Assembly: GCA_964636325.1 (NCBI GenBank)
Contig: CAZWRV010000109.1
Span: 1 to 21,351 of the forward strand
Direction of reading: 5' to 3'
DNA length: 21,351 nucleotides
From: CAZWRV01 sp964636325
GTDB lineage: Bacteria > Verrucomicrobiota > Lentisphaeria > Victivallales > GWF2-50-93
Shown: piece after piece, positions 1 to 7,835 of the stretch
Layout of the letters: each line of letters starts with the position of its first letter
Position numbering within the stretch: the first letter of the stretch is position 1
Made by a program: the position numbers and the translations under genes
The notes under the pieces: generated by a model
Told to the model about the DNA's origin: nothing
What the model saw: the letters and a program-made list of their open reading frames with translations, nothing else
Database searches by the model: none

Positions 1-180
1 CACACCGACAGAACTGGCGGATTTCCCCGCCAGAGCGGCACTCCTCTGAAACTCGCCTGAAGTAACGCAGACATTCCTGTCTGCGGCATCGCAGGTAGGA
101 ATACCTGCGCTACTTCAAGTTTCACAACGATAAACTGTCCACCTTGCCGGACAGACCAGCACTCCTATGAATTCCGACCT
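1..180 (-). repeat. Two diverged copies of a hairpin module flanking a three-way-junction element
   Basis: Read on the minus strand, 1-54 contains GGCGAGTTTCAGAGGAGTG, a hairpin, then CAGTTCTGTCGG. The same words occur on the plus strand at about 21202-21248. The hairpin at 14-33 is CTGGCGG paired with CCGCCAG around a 6-nt loop. A more diverged copy lies at about 130-175, with stem CTGTCC (135-140) and GGACAG (149-154) beside a GGAGTGCTGG word on the minus strand. Between the copies sits the junction element at 58-117, described separately. No coding sequence is credible here. The module is a dispersed intergenic repeat; its function is unknown. Confidence 0.6.
58..117. repeat. Three-way-junction inverted-repeat element with complementary tetraloops
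   Basis: The outer stem is TGAAGTA (58-64) paired with TACTTCA (111-117). Inside are two perfect 8-bp hairpins. One is CGCAGACA (66-73) with TGTCTGCG (78-85) around loop TTCC. The other is CGCAGGTA (90-97) with TACCTGCG (102-109) around loop GGAA. The loops are complementary to each other. The two hairpins can also partly pair with each other, so alternative folds exist. It could form as RNA or as a DNA cruciform. No gene overlaps it. Confidence 0.75.
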
Positions 181-209
181 AAGTACATCACACGATCCGA
201 GTGCGACCT

Positions 210-231
210 AAAAGCCGAGCTGGGGCTCGGC
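210..231 (-). terminator. Rho-independent terminator of the GntR-family regulator gene
   Basis: On the minus strand, GCCGAGC and GCTCGGC form a perfect 7-bp GC-rich stem around a 4-nt loop (214-231). A TTTT tract (210-213) follows immediately. It lies 10 nt beyond the TAA stop of the gene ending at 242, the expected place for an intrinsic terminator. Confidence 0.75.
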
Positions 232-241
232 GCTCCCATGC

Positions 242-1786
242 TTATCCCGCGGCTGCGCGATCTCCCGCAGCGCGGCGGCCCGCCCCGGGATCAGCTCTCT
301 CCTGGCGTTCCCTGTTCTCGAAGAAGAACTTCGCGTTGATCCTGAGCTTCGTGATAAAGTCCTCGTCGCTTAAGGCGCCGAGCTGCCATCTGGAGACGTC
401 GTGCGAGAGGACCGTCGCTATATATTCCATAAGGTACGGGCTCGACGAGCCGGGAATCTTTATCCTGTCCAGCGCCGCCAACAGCACCGCGGCGGACTTG
501 CTGTCCAGCCCTTTTATCCGGAGGCTGCGGGCCGCCCGTGAATTGGCCACGAATCTCCCTTTTTCGGCGAGAATCTTCTGCGCTTCCGCCGAAGCGATAT
601 GCTCAAGGATGTCGCGGCAGTCCTCGGGGTAGGCTGTGAAGGAGGAGATTCCGCAAAGGATGGCGTTTCCGCTTATAGGACATTCCTTCTCGGCGGCCTG
701 CGGTACAATCCCGAAGTCAAACGCGCATCCGGCCGCGATTTCAGGGATGAAGCATGTGTTGCTCCAGAAAACAGGGGCGCGCCTTTTCAGGAATAGCCCG
801 GTTCTCGGCCACGGCTCGGAGTCCTCCTGCCAGAATATCCTCCTGTCGCGGAAATATCTCCCGAAGCGGACAAGGGTGTTCGCAGCCGCCGGACGTTCCA
901 GGCATTCCGTCCACGCGGGCCCGCCGCCCGCCTCCGCGCAGCATCTGTCGGCGGACAGGAGAGTCTCCATCAAGGTGTTGTTGTCGACCGCCAAGGCAGT
1001 CCCGTGCCTGGCCCACCATCGTCCGGCGATGTCCGACATCGCCTCAAGCTGCCGCCACAGGCCGTCCACAGAGATGACTTTTTCTGCGACCTCCTTCTTG
1101 TCCCTGTCGTAGAACTGGCAGCTGAAGTTCATCGTCACCGGAACCGCCATGATGCTGTTCCCGGTCCGGCAGCACTGGAGAAGCTTCTCGCCGAACTCGT
1201 CGTCGGGAAGGTTTATGCCTCCCAGCTGTGCCGGATCGAAGAGCGCCCCGCTGCCATATATATAAGGATGATAGCAGCCCTGGAAGAATACTATGTCGGC
1301 CGAATAGCCCGCGCCAAGCCCCCTGATGTCCGCGGACGGGACAAGTTCGAGCTCGACGCTGCGGTTACGCCTCGCATATCCCCCGAAAATCTCGCCCCAT
1401 GCCTGTGAGAAATGAGGTAATTCCCCAGGGGCGAGTGAGATTTTAAGGGGCTTTTTCCTGATCACGAACGCAGACCGGTCGTAGCCTGCGCCGCCCTCGT
1501 CTTGAAAGACAGGTTTCGAAGAACTGGCCTTTGCCGCTGAAATATCTTCCGCCTTGCCGGGGATCCTCCGTATGAACGTCCCGCTCCCCCGCACCGCCTT
1601 GAGGAAGCCCGCCTCGGAAAGCCTCCGCACCGCGACTTGCACCGAAATCTGCCCGACCTTGAGCTCCTTCGAGAGCTCCGGGATGGAGGGCAGCTTGTCA
1701 GACACCGCATAGCGCCCGCCCTTCAGAAGCCCCATGATGTGGTCGTAGGCAAACTGGTAGTCGTGCCTCTTCTTCGCGCCCGCCAT
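242..1786 (-). CDS. GntR-family transcriptional regulator with a solute-binding-protein-like sensor domain
   Basis: A 514-residue predicted cytoplasmic DNA-binding regulator. Residues ~8-75 form a GntR winged helix-turn-helix: YAVSDKLPSIPELSKELKV, a recognition helix around VQVAVRRLSEAGFL, then the wing GSGTFIRR. Residues ~110-480 resemble a sugar ABC-transporter solute-binding fold used as an effector sensor, a common arrangement in Lentisphaerae-type genomes. There is no signal peptide, which argues against a transported binding protein. The ATG at 1786 is preceded by AAGGGG with a 6-nt gap. A TTGACA/TAAACT promoter lies upstream and a terminator downstream, so it appears monocistronic. The last ~15 residues are Ala/Arg/Gly-rich and probably disordered. 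The ligand is unknown; a sugar is the family expectation. The gene is transcribed divergently from the tRNA at 1933. Confidence 0.85.
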   Translation of the reverse strand: MAGAKKRHDYQFAYDHIMGLLKGGRYAVSDKLPSIPELSKELKVGQISVQVAVRRLSEAGFLKAVRGSGTFIRRIPGKAEDISAAKASSSKPVFQDEGGAGYDRSAFVIRKKPLKISLAPGELPHFSQAWGEIFGGYARRNRSVELELVPSADIRGLGAGYSADIVFFQGCYHPYIYGSGALFDPAQLGGINLPDDEFGEKLLQCCRTGNSIMAVPVTMNFSCQFYDRDKKEVAEKVISVDGLWRQLEAMSDIAGRWWARHGTALAVDNNTLMETLLSADRCCAEAGGGPAWTECLERPAAANTLVRFGRYFRDRRIFWQEDSEPWPRTGLFLKRRAPVFWSNTCFIPEIAAGCAFDFGIVPQAAEKECPISGNAILCGISSFTAYPEDCRDILEHIASAEAQKILAEKGRFVANSRAARSLRIKGLDSKSAAVLLAALDRIKIPGSSSPYLMEYIATVLSHDVSRWQLGALSDEDFITKLRINAKFFFENRERQERADPGAGRRAAGDRAAAG

Positions 1787-1814
1787 TTCCGGCCCCTTTG
1801 CTTATTAAAGTTAT

Positions 1815-1847
1815 CTATAGTTTAATATAGCTTATTGACGATGTCAA
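1815..1847 (-). promoter_or_regulatory. Promoter of the 242-1786 regulator with a possible operator
   Basis: On the minus strand, a perfect -35 TTGACA (1847-1842) is followed by a 17-bp spacer and TAAACT (1824-1819). An inverted repeat, CTATA (1815-1819) and TATAG (1826-1830), straddles the -10. That position would suit autorepression by the encoded GntR protein. The promoter is well supported by sequence; the operator is an inference. Confidence 0.6.
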
Positions 1848-1885
1848 GCCGAAATCCCGGGAAAATTCAAAATTCAGGCGGGGGC

Positions 1886-1913
1886 TTGCTTTTGAGCGGA
1901 TGGCGGCTAAAAT
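1886..1913 (+). promoter_or_regulatory. Promoter of the tRNA(CAT) gene
   Basis: TTGCTT (1886-1891), a 16-bp spacer and TAAAAT (1908-1913) lie 19 nt before the first tRNA base. The spacing fits a short 5' leader. Confidence 0.6.
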
Positions 1914-1932
1914 ACTTACCCCTGCCTGAAAA

Positions 1933-2008
1933 GGGTCCGTAGCTCAGCGGTTAGAGCAGGTGACTCATAATCACCGGGTCGCAGGTTCGATCCCTGCCGG
2001 GCCCACCA
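1933..2008 (+). tRNA. tRNA with anticodon CAT (Ile2 or elongator Met), CCA encoded
   Basis: A complete 76-nt cloverleaf. The acceptor stem is GGGTCCG (1933-1939) with CGGGCCC (1998-2004), containing one T-G wobble, followed by A and encoded CCA (2006-2008). The D stem is GCTC/GAGC. The anticodon stem is GGTGA (1959-1963) with TCACC (1971-1975), and the loop CTCATAA gives anticodon CAT at 1966-1968. The T arm contains GGTTCGATCC. The paired first base and the absence of a GGG/CCC anticodon stem exclude initiator tRNA. The short D-loop AGCGGTTAGA and the overall pattern resemble E. coli ileX, whose C34 is modified to lysidine, slightly more than elongator Met. Sequence alone does not settle the identity. 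Confidence 0.95.
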
Positions 2009-2464
2009 GCTTTAACATACTGATTCACAGGATGTTATGGCTAGACGCTTCTCCGGATCCGGTGTCCCTGAAAATGCCTCTGTCCAATCTCCGGCTGACA
2101 GTTCCGTGAATAATTCGAACCATGCCGGATCAATTATTTTGGCTCGTTTTAAACAGTTGCAAAAATTGAGATGTTGATAATCAACGAGTTACGAACAGCC
2201 AAAAAGTCGTTGGCATTACAAGGCAACTCCCTTCAAATCTTACAGCGGTGGGTATGGCCACCCCGGCAGATTGGAAGACTTTCCCGGCGCAGCCCTTCAT
2301 CTCGCTCCGGAAAACTATCTTCTTGCCTGATATTTCCGCCGTCACATCCCTTACCGGCGAAAGGTCGCGGAGTATGCCGCTTCAGCGGCTCATGCCTGGG
2401 GTTTGGTCTTAGGTTGAACTGAGCTCAATCCGCCAGTGGCGGACTTCGGCCGAGTCTGCGAATT
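2009..2464. other. Intergenic region with no intact gene
   Basis: Between the tRNA and the end of the second GntR gene I see no intact gene. A minus-strand open stretch of 66 codons (2184-2381), bounded by TGA codons and lacking a good start, reads like coding sequence (for example RDVTAEISGKKIVF) and may be a gene relic. Small palindromes are present: GTTGAT/ATCAAC at 2173-2185, and TCCGCCA/TGGCGGA at 2429-2443 just after the 2465 stop codon. The latter lacks a T-tract. Confidence 0.5.
2181..2381 (-). pseudogene. Possible degraded coding fragment
   Basis: Sixty-six sense codons lie between two TGA codons on the minus strand. The first half translates to a plausible globular beta-strand pattern, with RDVTAEISGKKIVFRSE followed by AIPTAVRFEG. 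There is no ATG at its start and no ribosome-binding site. The composition turns AT-rich toward the 3' end and the last residues look random. I do not recognise the family with confidence. It could be the C-terminal remnant of a carbohydrate-active protein, or chance. Confidence 0.25.
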
Positions 2465-3547
2465 TCACAAGTCTGCGGCTGTGGTTCCTCTGCCTGTCAT
2501 GAATTTCCCCTTTACGCGGACTCGTCCGGGCGCCCTGCCTTTCTCGTCGTTGGATTTCAAAGCCAGGCTGATGAGGGCGGCGGAGATTTCCTCGGGGTCG
2601 ATCTCGTAAGCCGCGTCAGGAGCCGTTGTTCCGGAGAAGGTCTGCAGTCCTTTGTTCGAGGTGGACACCACGGTGGGGATTTTATGGATGCTTCGGGCGC
2701 TTAAGTGGAGCATGTCCAGGAACTTCCTGGCAAGATAGTCGTTGTCGAAGATTGCGGCGTCGAATTTTCCGGAGAAGATCTCGTCCAGCATTTGATCCGC
2801 ACTGCTTCCGGAATGCCTGAAGATGCGGACCTTGTCCCGTGCGATTCCGAATTTGTCGGCGGCCTTGAGGACGGCATCGTCCATTCGGCTCAGGAGCCTC
2901 CTTCCCCTCACTTCGAACTTGCTGAAGGAGTCGACGATGGCGATGCTCTCAGCCCCGTTCTTAAAAAGGTGTTCCGCGGAACGGCGGCCCATGTCTTCGA
3001 GGTCTATGAAGACGGTGTTCAGGCGGTAGTCCGTGGCGGAGAGGATTGTGACGGGGATCAGGTCCCTGTGGATTTTTACCAGCGCCTCCTTGTGGATCAC
3101 CGGCTCGGCAATCAGGGACTTGATCCGTCCGTTCCTGATGTCGTCGATGAAGAACGGATACTGGATTTCGTCTTCGATGTCCTTGTCGCCGAAGAAGATG
3201 TAGGTCCTGAGTTCGATGTCGTCCCTGGCGAGTAGTGTCCTGATCTGGGCGATGAGCCTCCTTACGAAAGGTGAAAGCATGATTTCCTCCGTAGGAAAGC
3301 CCATGAGCAGCCCAAGCTGGAGCCTCGGGGCGCTTTTTACGTAAGTTCCGGATCCATGTTCCCTGAGGAGAAGCTTTTTATCCGCCAGGATCTTGATGGC
3401 CTGGCGCATTGTCATGTATGAGACCTTGTATTGTTCGGCGAGGGCCCTTTCGCCCGGAAGCGGAGTCCCTGGCGGCCATTCGCCGCCGCGGATCCTTTCT
3501 TCGATCTTGGCGGCGGCCGCCTGGGCCTTGTTGAACCTGGGTGTCAT
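2465..3547 (-). CDS. GntR-family regulator with LacI-type sugar-sensor domain
   Basis: A 360-residue cytoplasmic regulator. Residues ~7-70 form a GntR winged helix: GTPLPGERALAEQYKVS, recognition helix MTMRQAIKILADKKLL, wing HGSGTYV. From ~residue 75 to 345 the protein has a periplasmic-binding-protein/LacI-like fold (LGLLMGFPTEEI, then alternating strands such as SIAIVDSF, DAAIFDNDYLARKFLDM and IPTVVSTSN), the AraR-like architecture used to sense sugars. Its ATG overlaps the TGA of the upstream 1176-residue gene in an ATGA, and AAGGA lies 9 nt upstream, so it is translationally coupled. It probably controls the operon of which it is the last gene, perhaps through the palindrome at 7091-7102. 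The ligand is unknown. Confidence 0.87.
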   Translation of the reverse strand: MTPRFNKAQAAAAKIEERIRGGEWPPGTPLPGERALAEQYKVSYMTMRQAIKILADKKLLLREHGSGTYVKSAPRLQLGLLMGFPTEEIMLSPFVRRLIAQIRTLLARDDIELRTYIFFGDKDIEDEIQYPFFIDDIRNGRIKSLIAEPVIHKEALVKIHRDLIPVTILSATDYRLNTVFIDLEDMGRRSAEHLFKNGAESIAIVDSFSKFEVRGRRLLSRMDDAVLKAADKFGIARDKVRIFRHSGSSADQMLDEIFSGKFDAAIFDNDYLARKFLDMLHLSARSIHKIPTVVSTSNKGLQTFSGTTAPDAAYEIDPEEISAALISLALKSNDEKGRAPGRVRVKGKFMTGRGTTAADL

Positions 3548-6500
3548 TTCGGTGTGTCCTTCCCGCCGCTGAAGCTTGCCTGTATGACGCCATAGTCGTG
3601 GGAATCAAGTTCCAGGCAAAGCTCGAGCCTGCCGTCCGACATCTTGTGGGATGCAAGAACAGATATAGTCTTCCGCTCGTCCAGAATTTGCTGGCCTGCG
3701 GCCGCGGCCTCTTTCTTGCTCATGCGCTTAAGCCTGTCAACAATATCTTTAAGTTCCTGGAATTTCGATGAGTCGGAGATGTTTCCGAGTTCTTTCAGTC
3801 CGAGCTTTGAGACGTCAATGCTGACGGCGGTCCTGGCCGGCTTCAGCGATAGGTTTACTGCGAAGACTTCGAGTTTGCCGCCGTTCTTCCACATGGAGGC
3901 CTTGACGAGCTCGCTGTCCGTGCGGATTCTGCCGTCCTCGTCCCAGTAGCCTATGAAGTCTATCTGGTCCCTCCTGCCGATCTCCGGGTCGTATCCGAAG
4001 TTGTTGTGGAGGCCGGCGAGGGCGGCGCCGGAACGTTCTATGCGCCAGTATTGTGCGGGATCTTCCAGCGGGCGCTCGCCGCCGTTTATGCTGCTGATCC
4101 ATATTCCGAACTGGCTCGGAGTTCCTTCCGTGGCGAAGAGGTCGAGTGGGCGCAGGTCTATGAAGTCCTTCCACTGCCCGTCCTCGCGGACGAACTTCGA
4201 GTTCGGCCAGAGCCATTCGAAGTTCAGGAACGAGTATGCGAAGCTGTAGAAGGGGATCCCGATGTGGTTGGTGGAGTGTATCTCCATGTAGTCCGGTTCG
4301 CCGCGGATCTCCTGCCACATCGTAGCGACGCGCTTGAATAGCTGGCGGCTCCTGATGATGTCGAAGGTGGCCGTGACCCGCCCCTCGTCGTTGACGTATG
4401 CCGTTCCGTTCTCAAGCATGGGCATGCCGGTTCCGATCCCCGTGATGTCCCAGTATGTGCCGGCCATGCAGGTCTTCTTCGCAAGCTCCGCTATATAAAA
4501 GACTTCCATGTCGATCCTGCTGTCGGTGAGGTATCTGTTTATCGCGAGGGCGGCATCGCCCTGGAAGCGTTCGCGGGAGCCCGGATATTCCGGCCCGGGC
4601 TCCATGCCTCCCCATTCGTTGTCGAAGACCTTGACCTCCTTCATCGCATAGCCCAGCTCGTGCTTGTTGAAGTAGAGCCTGCAGCCTTCCGACTTGGCGC
4701 CCAGGGCCTTGATATGCCTGTCCGCGCTCTCATAGTCGAAGTTGACCGGCACCGGCGCATACATGCACTCCTGGAACATGGTCTTGTTGTCGGTGCCCAG
4801 CCAGTTGACCGCCCGCGTGAACATTTCCTTGACCGGCTTTATCAGAGGCTTGACGGGGGTGGCCATTAGTCCGAACGAAACCGTCCGCGGCTTCGCGATT
4901 TCAAAATCCCTGTTGATGACGTTCAAGGAGAGGACGACGTCGTCCTTTTCTCTTATTATTTCAATCGCCGGCTTCAGCGGATCGTGCGCCCAGCCCTCGT
5001 CGGAGTCGGCGAACCATGAGATTCCGCGCGTCTGATTGCCGATCCATACGTGCGGGGCGAATCCCGAGGGCCGGTTGTAGCCGCCTTCGATCATCAGCGA
5101 GTCATAGACCTTGCCCTCCCCGGACGGAATTGCGCCTGAGAAGTTGTTCCTTGCCCACCCGCCTTGGAAGTGCATGAGCTGCGCGGCTGACTTCGGAATC
5201 CGGACGGCGATTTTAAGCGAACGCGCCTTTACCGGGGAAGCGGGGACGAGCTTCAAGCTCCAGAACATGAACCCGTCGTATTCGGCCTTGCCGGAGACTT
5301 CGACTGTCAGCCCGCCGCCAAGCTTGCCGGCGCTTTCCCATTCCACAAGGTCTTCCGCCTTCTGGGCGAATTTCAGGCCTTCGCCGGAGCTTTCAAGGGA
5401 CGAAGAGCCGCCGTCACTGTTCACCATTGATATTTCGAGCGGCCCGGCGAGGATGTCCTTGCCCTGGCTCTTGATCGACATCGTTAGACCGTCCTTTCCC
5501 AGGCTGCACGAGCGGCCCCAGCATTTAATCTCGTTTCCGTCCGCGACTTCCATCGGCGTCCACGGCTTTATTACCGTCCTTGAAAGGCCTAGCTTGTTGT
5601 GCTCCCATGGAAAAACAACCCGCGCATAGCTGTTTTCCTTTGTGGCGACCACCTTGCCGTCCTTGTCGAGCGCCTCCGCCTTGAGCGTGTAAGTCCCCTC
5701 CGGGAGGCCCGGTATTTGAAACTCGACGACATCGCAGGCGCCGCTTTCAGCTTTGACCGTCTTTTCGGCGCTGAAGCCCTTGTCCGACTTCAAGGAGAGC
5801 CTGGCCTGCGTGGTTGAGTCCATGATTTTCCCCTTGAAGAATGTAATCTTGACCTTCGCCTTCTCCCAGTATGGGAAGAATGCGCTGTTCACGCGCCAGG
5901 AGCCGAGGACGGTTCCCTTTTCGAGCCTCTGCTTCCATGCGGATTCCTCCTTCGGGTCGTATTTCTCGAAGGGGATTTCCGCCTTGTAGAGCATCCTGCC
6001 GTCGGACAGCTTGGCCTCGACCGACAATGTGCAGCCTTCGCCGACCTGGAAGTCTTTCTTGAATTCGAAGGGGATCTTCCTTCCCGGCGCGAGCGCGAGC
6101 TTCTTGGACTCGGAGAATATCTCCTGCCCGTCGATGTCTTCGACGCTGACGGAAACTGCCCCCTTCAAGCCTGAACCGGCGATTGCCCTGCTGTCGACCT
6201 TCCTGTCCTCGTAGACGGTCTCCTTGGGGGTCATCACACCGCCTTCATCCTCGCGCATCGTCGCAAGAATATCCAGCTTGCCTTTCCTTATGTCTCCCAG
6301 CTTTTCAATCTGGAAAGCCGGTATGTTCTTCATCAGCGCGGCCGGGGCGAGGGCATGCGGTCCCCCCTTCTGGATCGAACAGTAGTCGTTGGGGAACATC
6401 CAGACGCGTGTGAAGTTGATCTTCGCCCCTTCGAGGATGCTGCCGTCCTTGGCGAACGCTATCTCCTCGAGAGGGATGCGGAACTCGACCGTCCATCCGT

Positions 6501-7074
6501 CCGAGTCGTAGGAGCTTCTGAAGTCGAACGGGAGCTTGATGAGAGTCTCTCCGTTGTCGACCTGGCGGAGAATCAGCCTGTGCTCCTCCGCGTCGGCTAC
6601 CACGTAGGCGTATCCGGTCCGCGATCCCTCCGGCGGCATGAACTTGGCCTCGAACCTGTCGTTGTTGAAGAAGTCCATGTAGCCTTCGTACTTTGCGGCA
6701 TCGGATGTCTGCGGCGCCGTTCCTGGCGGCACGGCCGGGCTAGACATAGCGGCATAAAGATATTTGCCGTCCGTGACGTAGAACACTTTGACCTGCCTCT
6801 GGGCCATCTTGCCGCCGCCCAGGCTGAACTGCCCGGTGAGGGAGGACGCGCAGTCCCATTCGCCAGGCATCATCTTCCCGTCGATGGCCGGCGCCATTCC
6901 GGCGTTCGCGATCACCGGTATGCCGAAGGCCTTGACGCCTTGGGCGCAGGCTGGCGGCGGGGCGGACACGCATGCCAGCGCCGCCATAAGGACGGCCGTG
7001 GAACGAAGGAATGACATTCCGGAGATGACTGCGGCACAACCCCTGCCGGCATGGGGAATCGACGCTGTTCTCAT
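3544..7074 (-). CDS. Secreted DUF6067/GH123-like carbohydrate-active protein with N-terminal CBM9-like domain
   Basis: A predicted exported protein of 1176 residues. I place the start at the ATG at 7074, where GGAGG sits 8 nt upstream; a TTG five codons earlier is in frame but overlaps that site. The N-terminus has a hydrophobic signal segment (FLRSTAVLMAALACVSA) and a likely cleavage near PPACAQG. Residues ~50-205 resemble a family-9 carbohydrate-binding/DOMON-like sandwich (APAIDGKMMPGEWD, then EFRIPLEEIAF). A middle region of beta-sandwich type follows. Residues ~755-1090 match the DUF6067 type related to glycoside hydrolase family 123: NWLGTDNKTMFQE, YWDITGIGTG (~875), HSTNHIGIPFYSF. The C-terminus is a beta domain. 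It probably acts on an extracellular glycan, but no catalytic residue can be assigned from sequence alone. It is coupled by ATGA to the regulator downstream. Confidence 0.75.
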   Translation of the reverse strand: MRTASIPHAGRGCAAVISGMSFLRSTAVLMAALACVSAPPPACAQGVKAFGIPVIANAGMAPAIDGKMMPGEWDCASSLTGQFSLGGGKMAQRQVKVFYVTDGKYLYAAMSSPAVPPGTAPQTSDAAKYEGYMDFFNNDRFEAKFMPPEGSRTGYAYVVADAEEHRLILRQVDNGETLIKLPFDFRSSYDSDGWTVEFRIPLEEIAFAKDGSILEGAKINFTRVWMFPNDYCSIQKGGPHALAPAALMKNIPAFQIEKLGDIRKGKLDILATMREDEGGVMTPKETVYEDRKVDSRAIAGSGLKGAVSVSVEDIDGQEIFSESKKLALAPGRKIPFEFKKDFQVGEGCTLSVEAKLSDGRMLYKAEIPFEKYDPKEESAWKQRLEKGTVLGSWRVNSAFFPYWEKAKVKITFFKGKIMDSTTQARLSLKSDKGFSAEKTVKAESGACDVVEFQIPGLPEGTYTLKAEALDKDGKVVATKENSYARVVFPWEHNKLGLSRTVIKPWTPMEVADGNEIKCWGRSCSLGKDGLTMSIKSQGKDILAGPLEISMVNSDGGSSSLESSGEGLKFAQKAEDLVEWESAGKLGGGLTVEVSGKAEYDGFMFWSLKLVPASPVKARSLKIAVRIPKSAAQLMHFQGGWARNNFSGAIPSGEGKVYDSLMIEGGYNRPSGFAPHVWIGNQTRGISWFADSDEGWAHDPLKPAIEIIREKDDVVLSLNVINRDFEIAKPRTVSFGLMATPVKPLIKPVKEMFTRAVNWLGTDNKTMFQECMYAPVPVNFDYESADRHIKALGAKSEGCRLYFNKHELGYAMKEVKVFDNEWGGMEPGPEYPGSRERFQGDAALAINRYLTDSRIDMEVFYIAELAKKTCMAGTYWDITGIGTGMPMLENGTAYVNDEGRVTATFDIIRSRQLFKRVATMWQEIRGEPDYMEIHSTNHIGIPFYSFAYSFLNFEWLWPNSKFVREDGQWKDFIDLRPLDLFATEGTPSQFGIWISSINGGERPLEDPAQYWRIERSGAALAGLHNNFGYDPEIGRRDQIDFIGYWDEDGRIRTDSELVKASMWKNGGKLEVFAVNLSLKPARTAVSIDVSKLGLKELGNISDSSKFQELKDIVDRLKRMSKKEAAAAGQQILDERKTISVLASHKMSDGRLELCLELDSHDYGVIQASFSGGKDTPK

Positions 7075-7090
7075 TTCATGGTCCTCCAAG

Positions 7091-7102
7091 TGCTATATAG
7101 CA
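7091..7102. promoter_or_regulatory. Perfect palindrome, candidate GntR operator
   Basis: TGCTATATAGCA is a perfect 12-bp palindrome immediately upstream of the GGAGG ribosome-binding site of the exported-protein gene. The size and TATA core resemble operators of sugar-responsive GntR regulators (TreR- and NagR-type sites). A TTGACA hexamer lies upstream on the minus strand (7130-7135), but no convincing -10 is spaced to it. The operator role is inferred. Confidence 0.45.
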
Positions 7103-7221
7103 GTTAAGATGCCGCGCCTCCGCCCCTCTGTCAAGCCCCGTTATGATGATTTTCATCTTTTTCTGCGCGGCCCCCGGCGCCCTCGTCTCGAAATACTGGC
7201 ATTGTGGTAGGGACACGCTAA

Positions 7222-7240
7222 CTTATGGATTTTCCATAAG
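7222..7240. promoter_or_regulatory. Inverted repeat upstream of the flavodoxin gene
   Basis: CTTATGGA (7222-7229) and TCCATAAG (7233-7240) form perfect 8-bp arms around TTT. The repeat ends 16 nt before the flavodoxin ATG and just before its AAAAGGGGA ribosome-binding stretch. It could be an operator or an RNA hairpin that limits translation. There is no T-tract, so a terminator is unlikely. Confidence 0.5.
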
Positions 7241-7256
7241 CGGAAAAGGGGAAGCC

Positions 7257-7817
7257 ATGTCTAAAGTTCTCATAATCTACGCCACCGACTACGGCAACAC
7301 TTCGAAGATGGCCGAAGCCGTCGCTTCGGGAGTCGGGAGCGTCAAGGGTGTTGAGGCGGTCATCAAGAAGGCCGAGGACGCCACCGGAGACGACATGAAG
7401 TCGGCCGAGGCCGTCGTAGTCGGCACGCCGGTCCACATGGGCAGCATGGACGCCAGGATCAAGCTGTTCATCGACAGGCACTGCAGCCGCCTCTGGATGG
7501 CTGACGCGATGGTCGGAAAAATCGGCGCGGTCTTCGCGACCGGGAGCGGCTTCGGGAACGCGGGAGGCGGCGCGGAACAGGCGATGCTCTCGATTCTCGC
7601 GAATTTCGCGGAGCTGGGTATGATCATCGTCCCGCTCCCGAAGAATTCCCCGGGATACGCCGTCGGCGGGCTCCACTGGGGGCCGTATGCGCGTTCCGCG
7701 TCGGAGAAGATGGAGCCGGTCGGAGTGAAGGACGAATCGCTGGAGGCGGCGAAGGCCCATGGTGCGAACATCGCAAGGCTGGCCGTGTCGCTTTCCGGCA
7801 AGAAGATATTCAACTGA
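7257..7817 (+). CDS. Flavodoxin / WrbA-like flavoprotein
   Basis: A 186-residue cytoplasmic FMN-binding protein. The phosphate-binding loop TDYGNTSKMAEA (~residues 10-21) and the second FMN loop TPVHMGSMDARIKLFIDR (~60-77) follow the flavodoxin-like/NAD(P)H:quinone oxidoreductase pattern. FATGSGFGNAGGGAEQAMLS (~95-115) is the WrbA-like aromatic/glycine loop. The length is close to the ~190-200 residues usual for the WrbA family. The ATG at 7257 has AAAAGGGGA 4-6 nt upstream and removes a poor N-terminal extension that lacks a start signal. It heads the plus-strand cluster, 18 nt before the sugar kinase gene. Its link to sugar metabolism is not obvious; it may supply reduced flavin or handle quinones. 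Confidence 0.85.
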   Translation: MSKVLIIYATDYGNTSKMAEAVASGVGSVKGVEAVIKKAEDATGDDMKSAEAVVVGTPVHMGSMDARIKLFIDRHCSRLWMADAMVGKIGAVFATGSGFGNAGGGAEQAMLSILANFAELGMIIVPLPKNSPGYAVGGLHWGPYARSASEKMEPVGVKDESLEAAKAHGANIARLAVSLSGKKIFN

Positions 7818-7835
7818 ACGGACGGTGCATAACAC

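Noticed and set aside
636..1112. Plus-strand frame opposite the first GntR gene
   Set aside because: It is antisense to a well-supported regulator and has random composition with no start signal.
7075..7089. TTG start for the exported protein
   Set aside because: The TTG codon overlaps the GGAGG site that properly serves the ATG at 7074.
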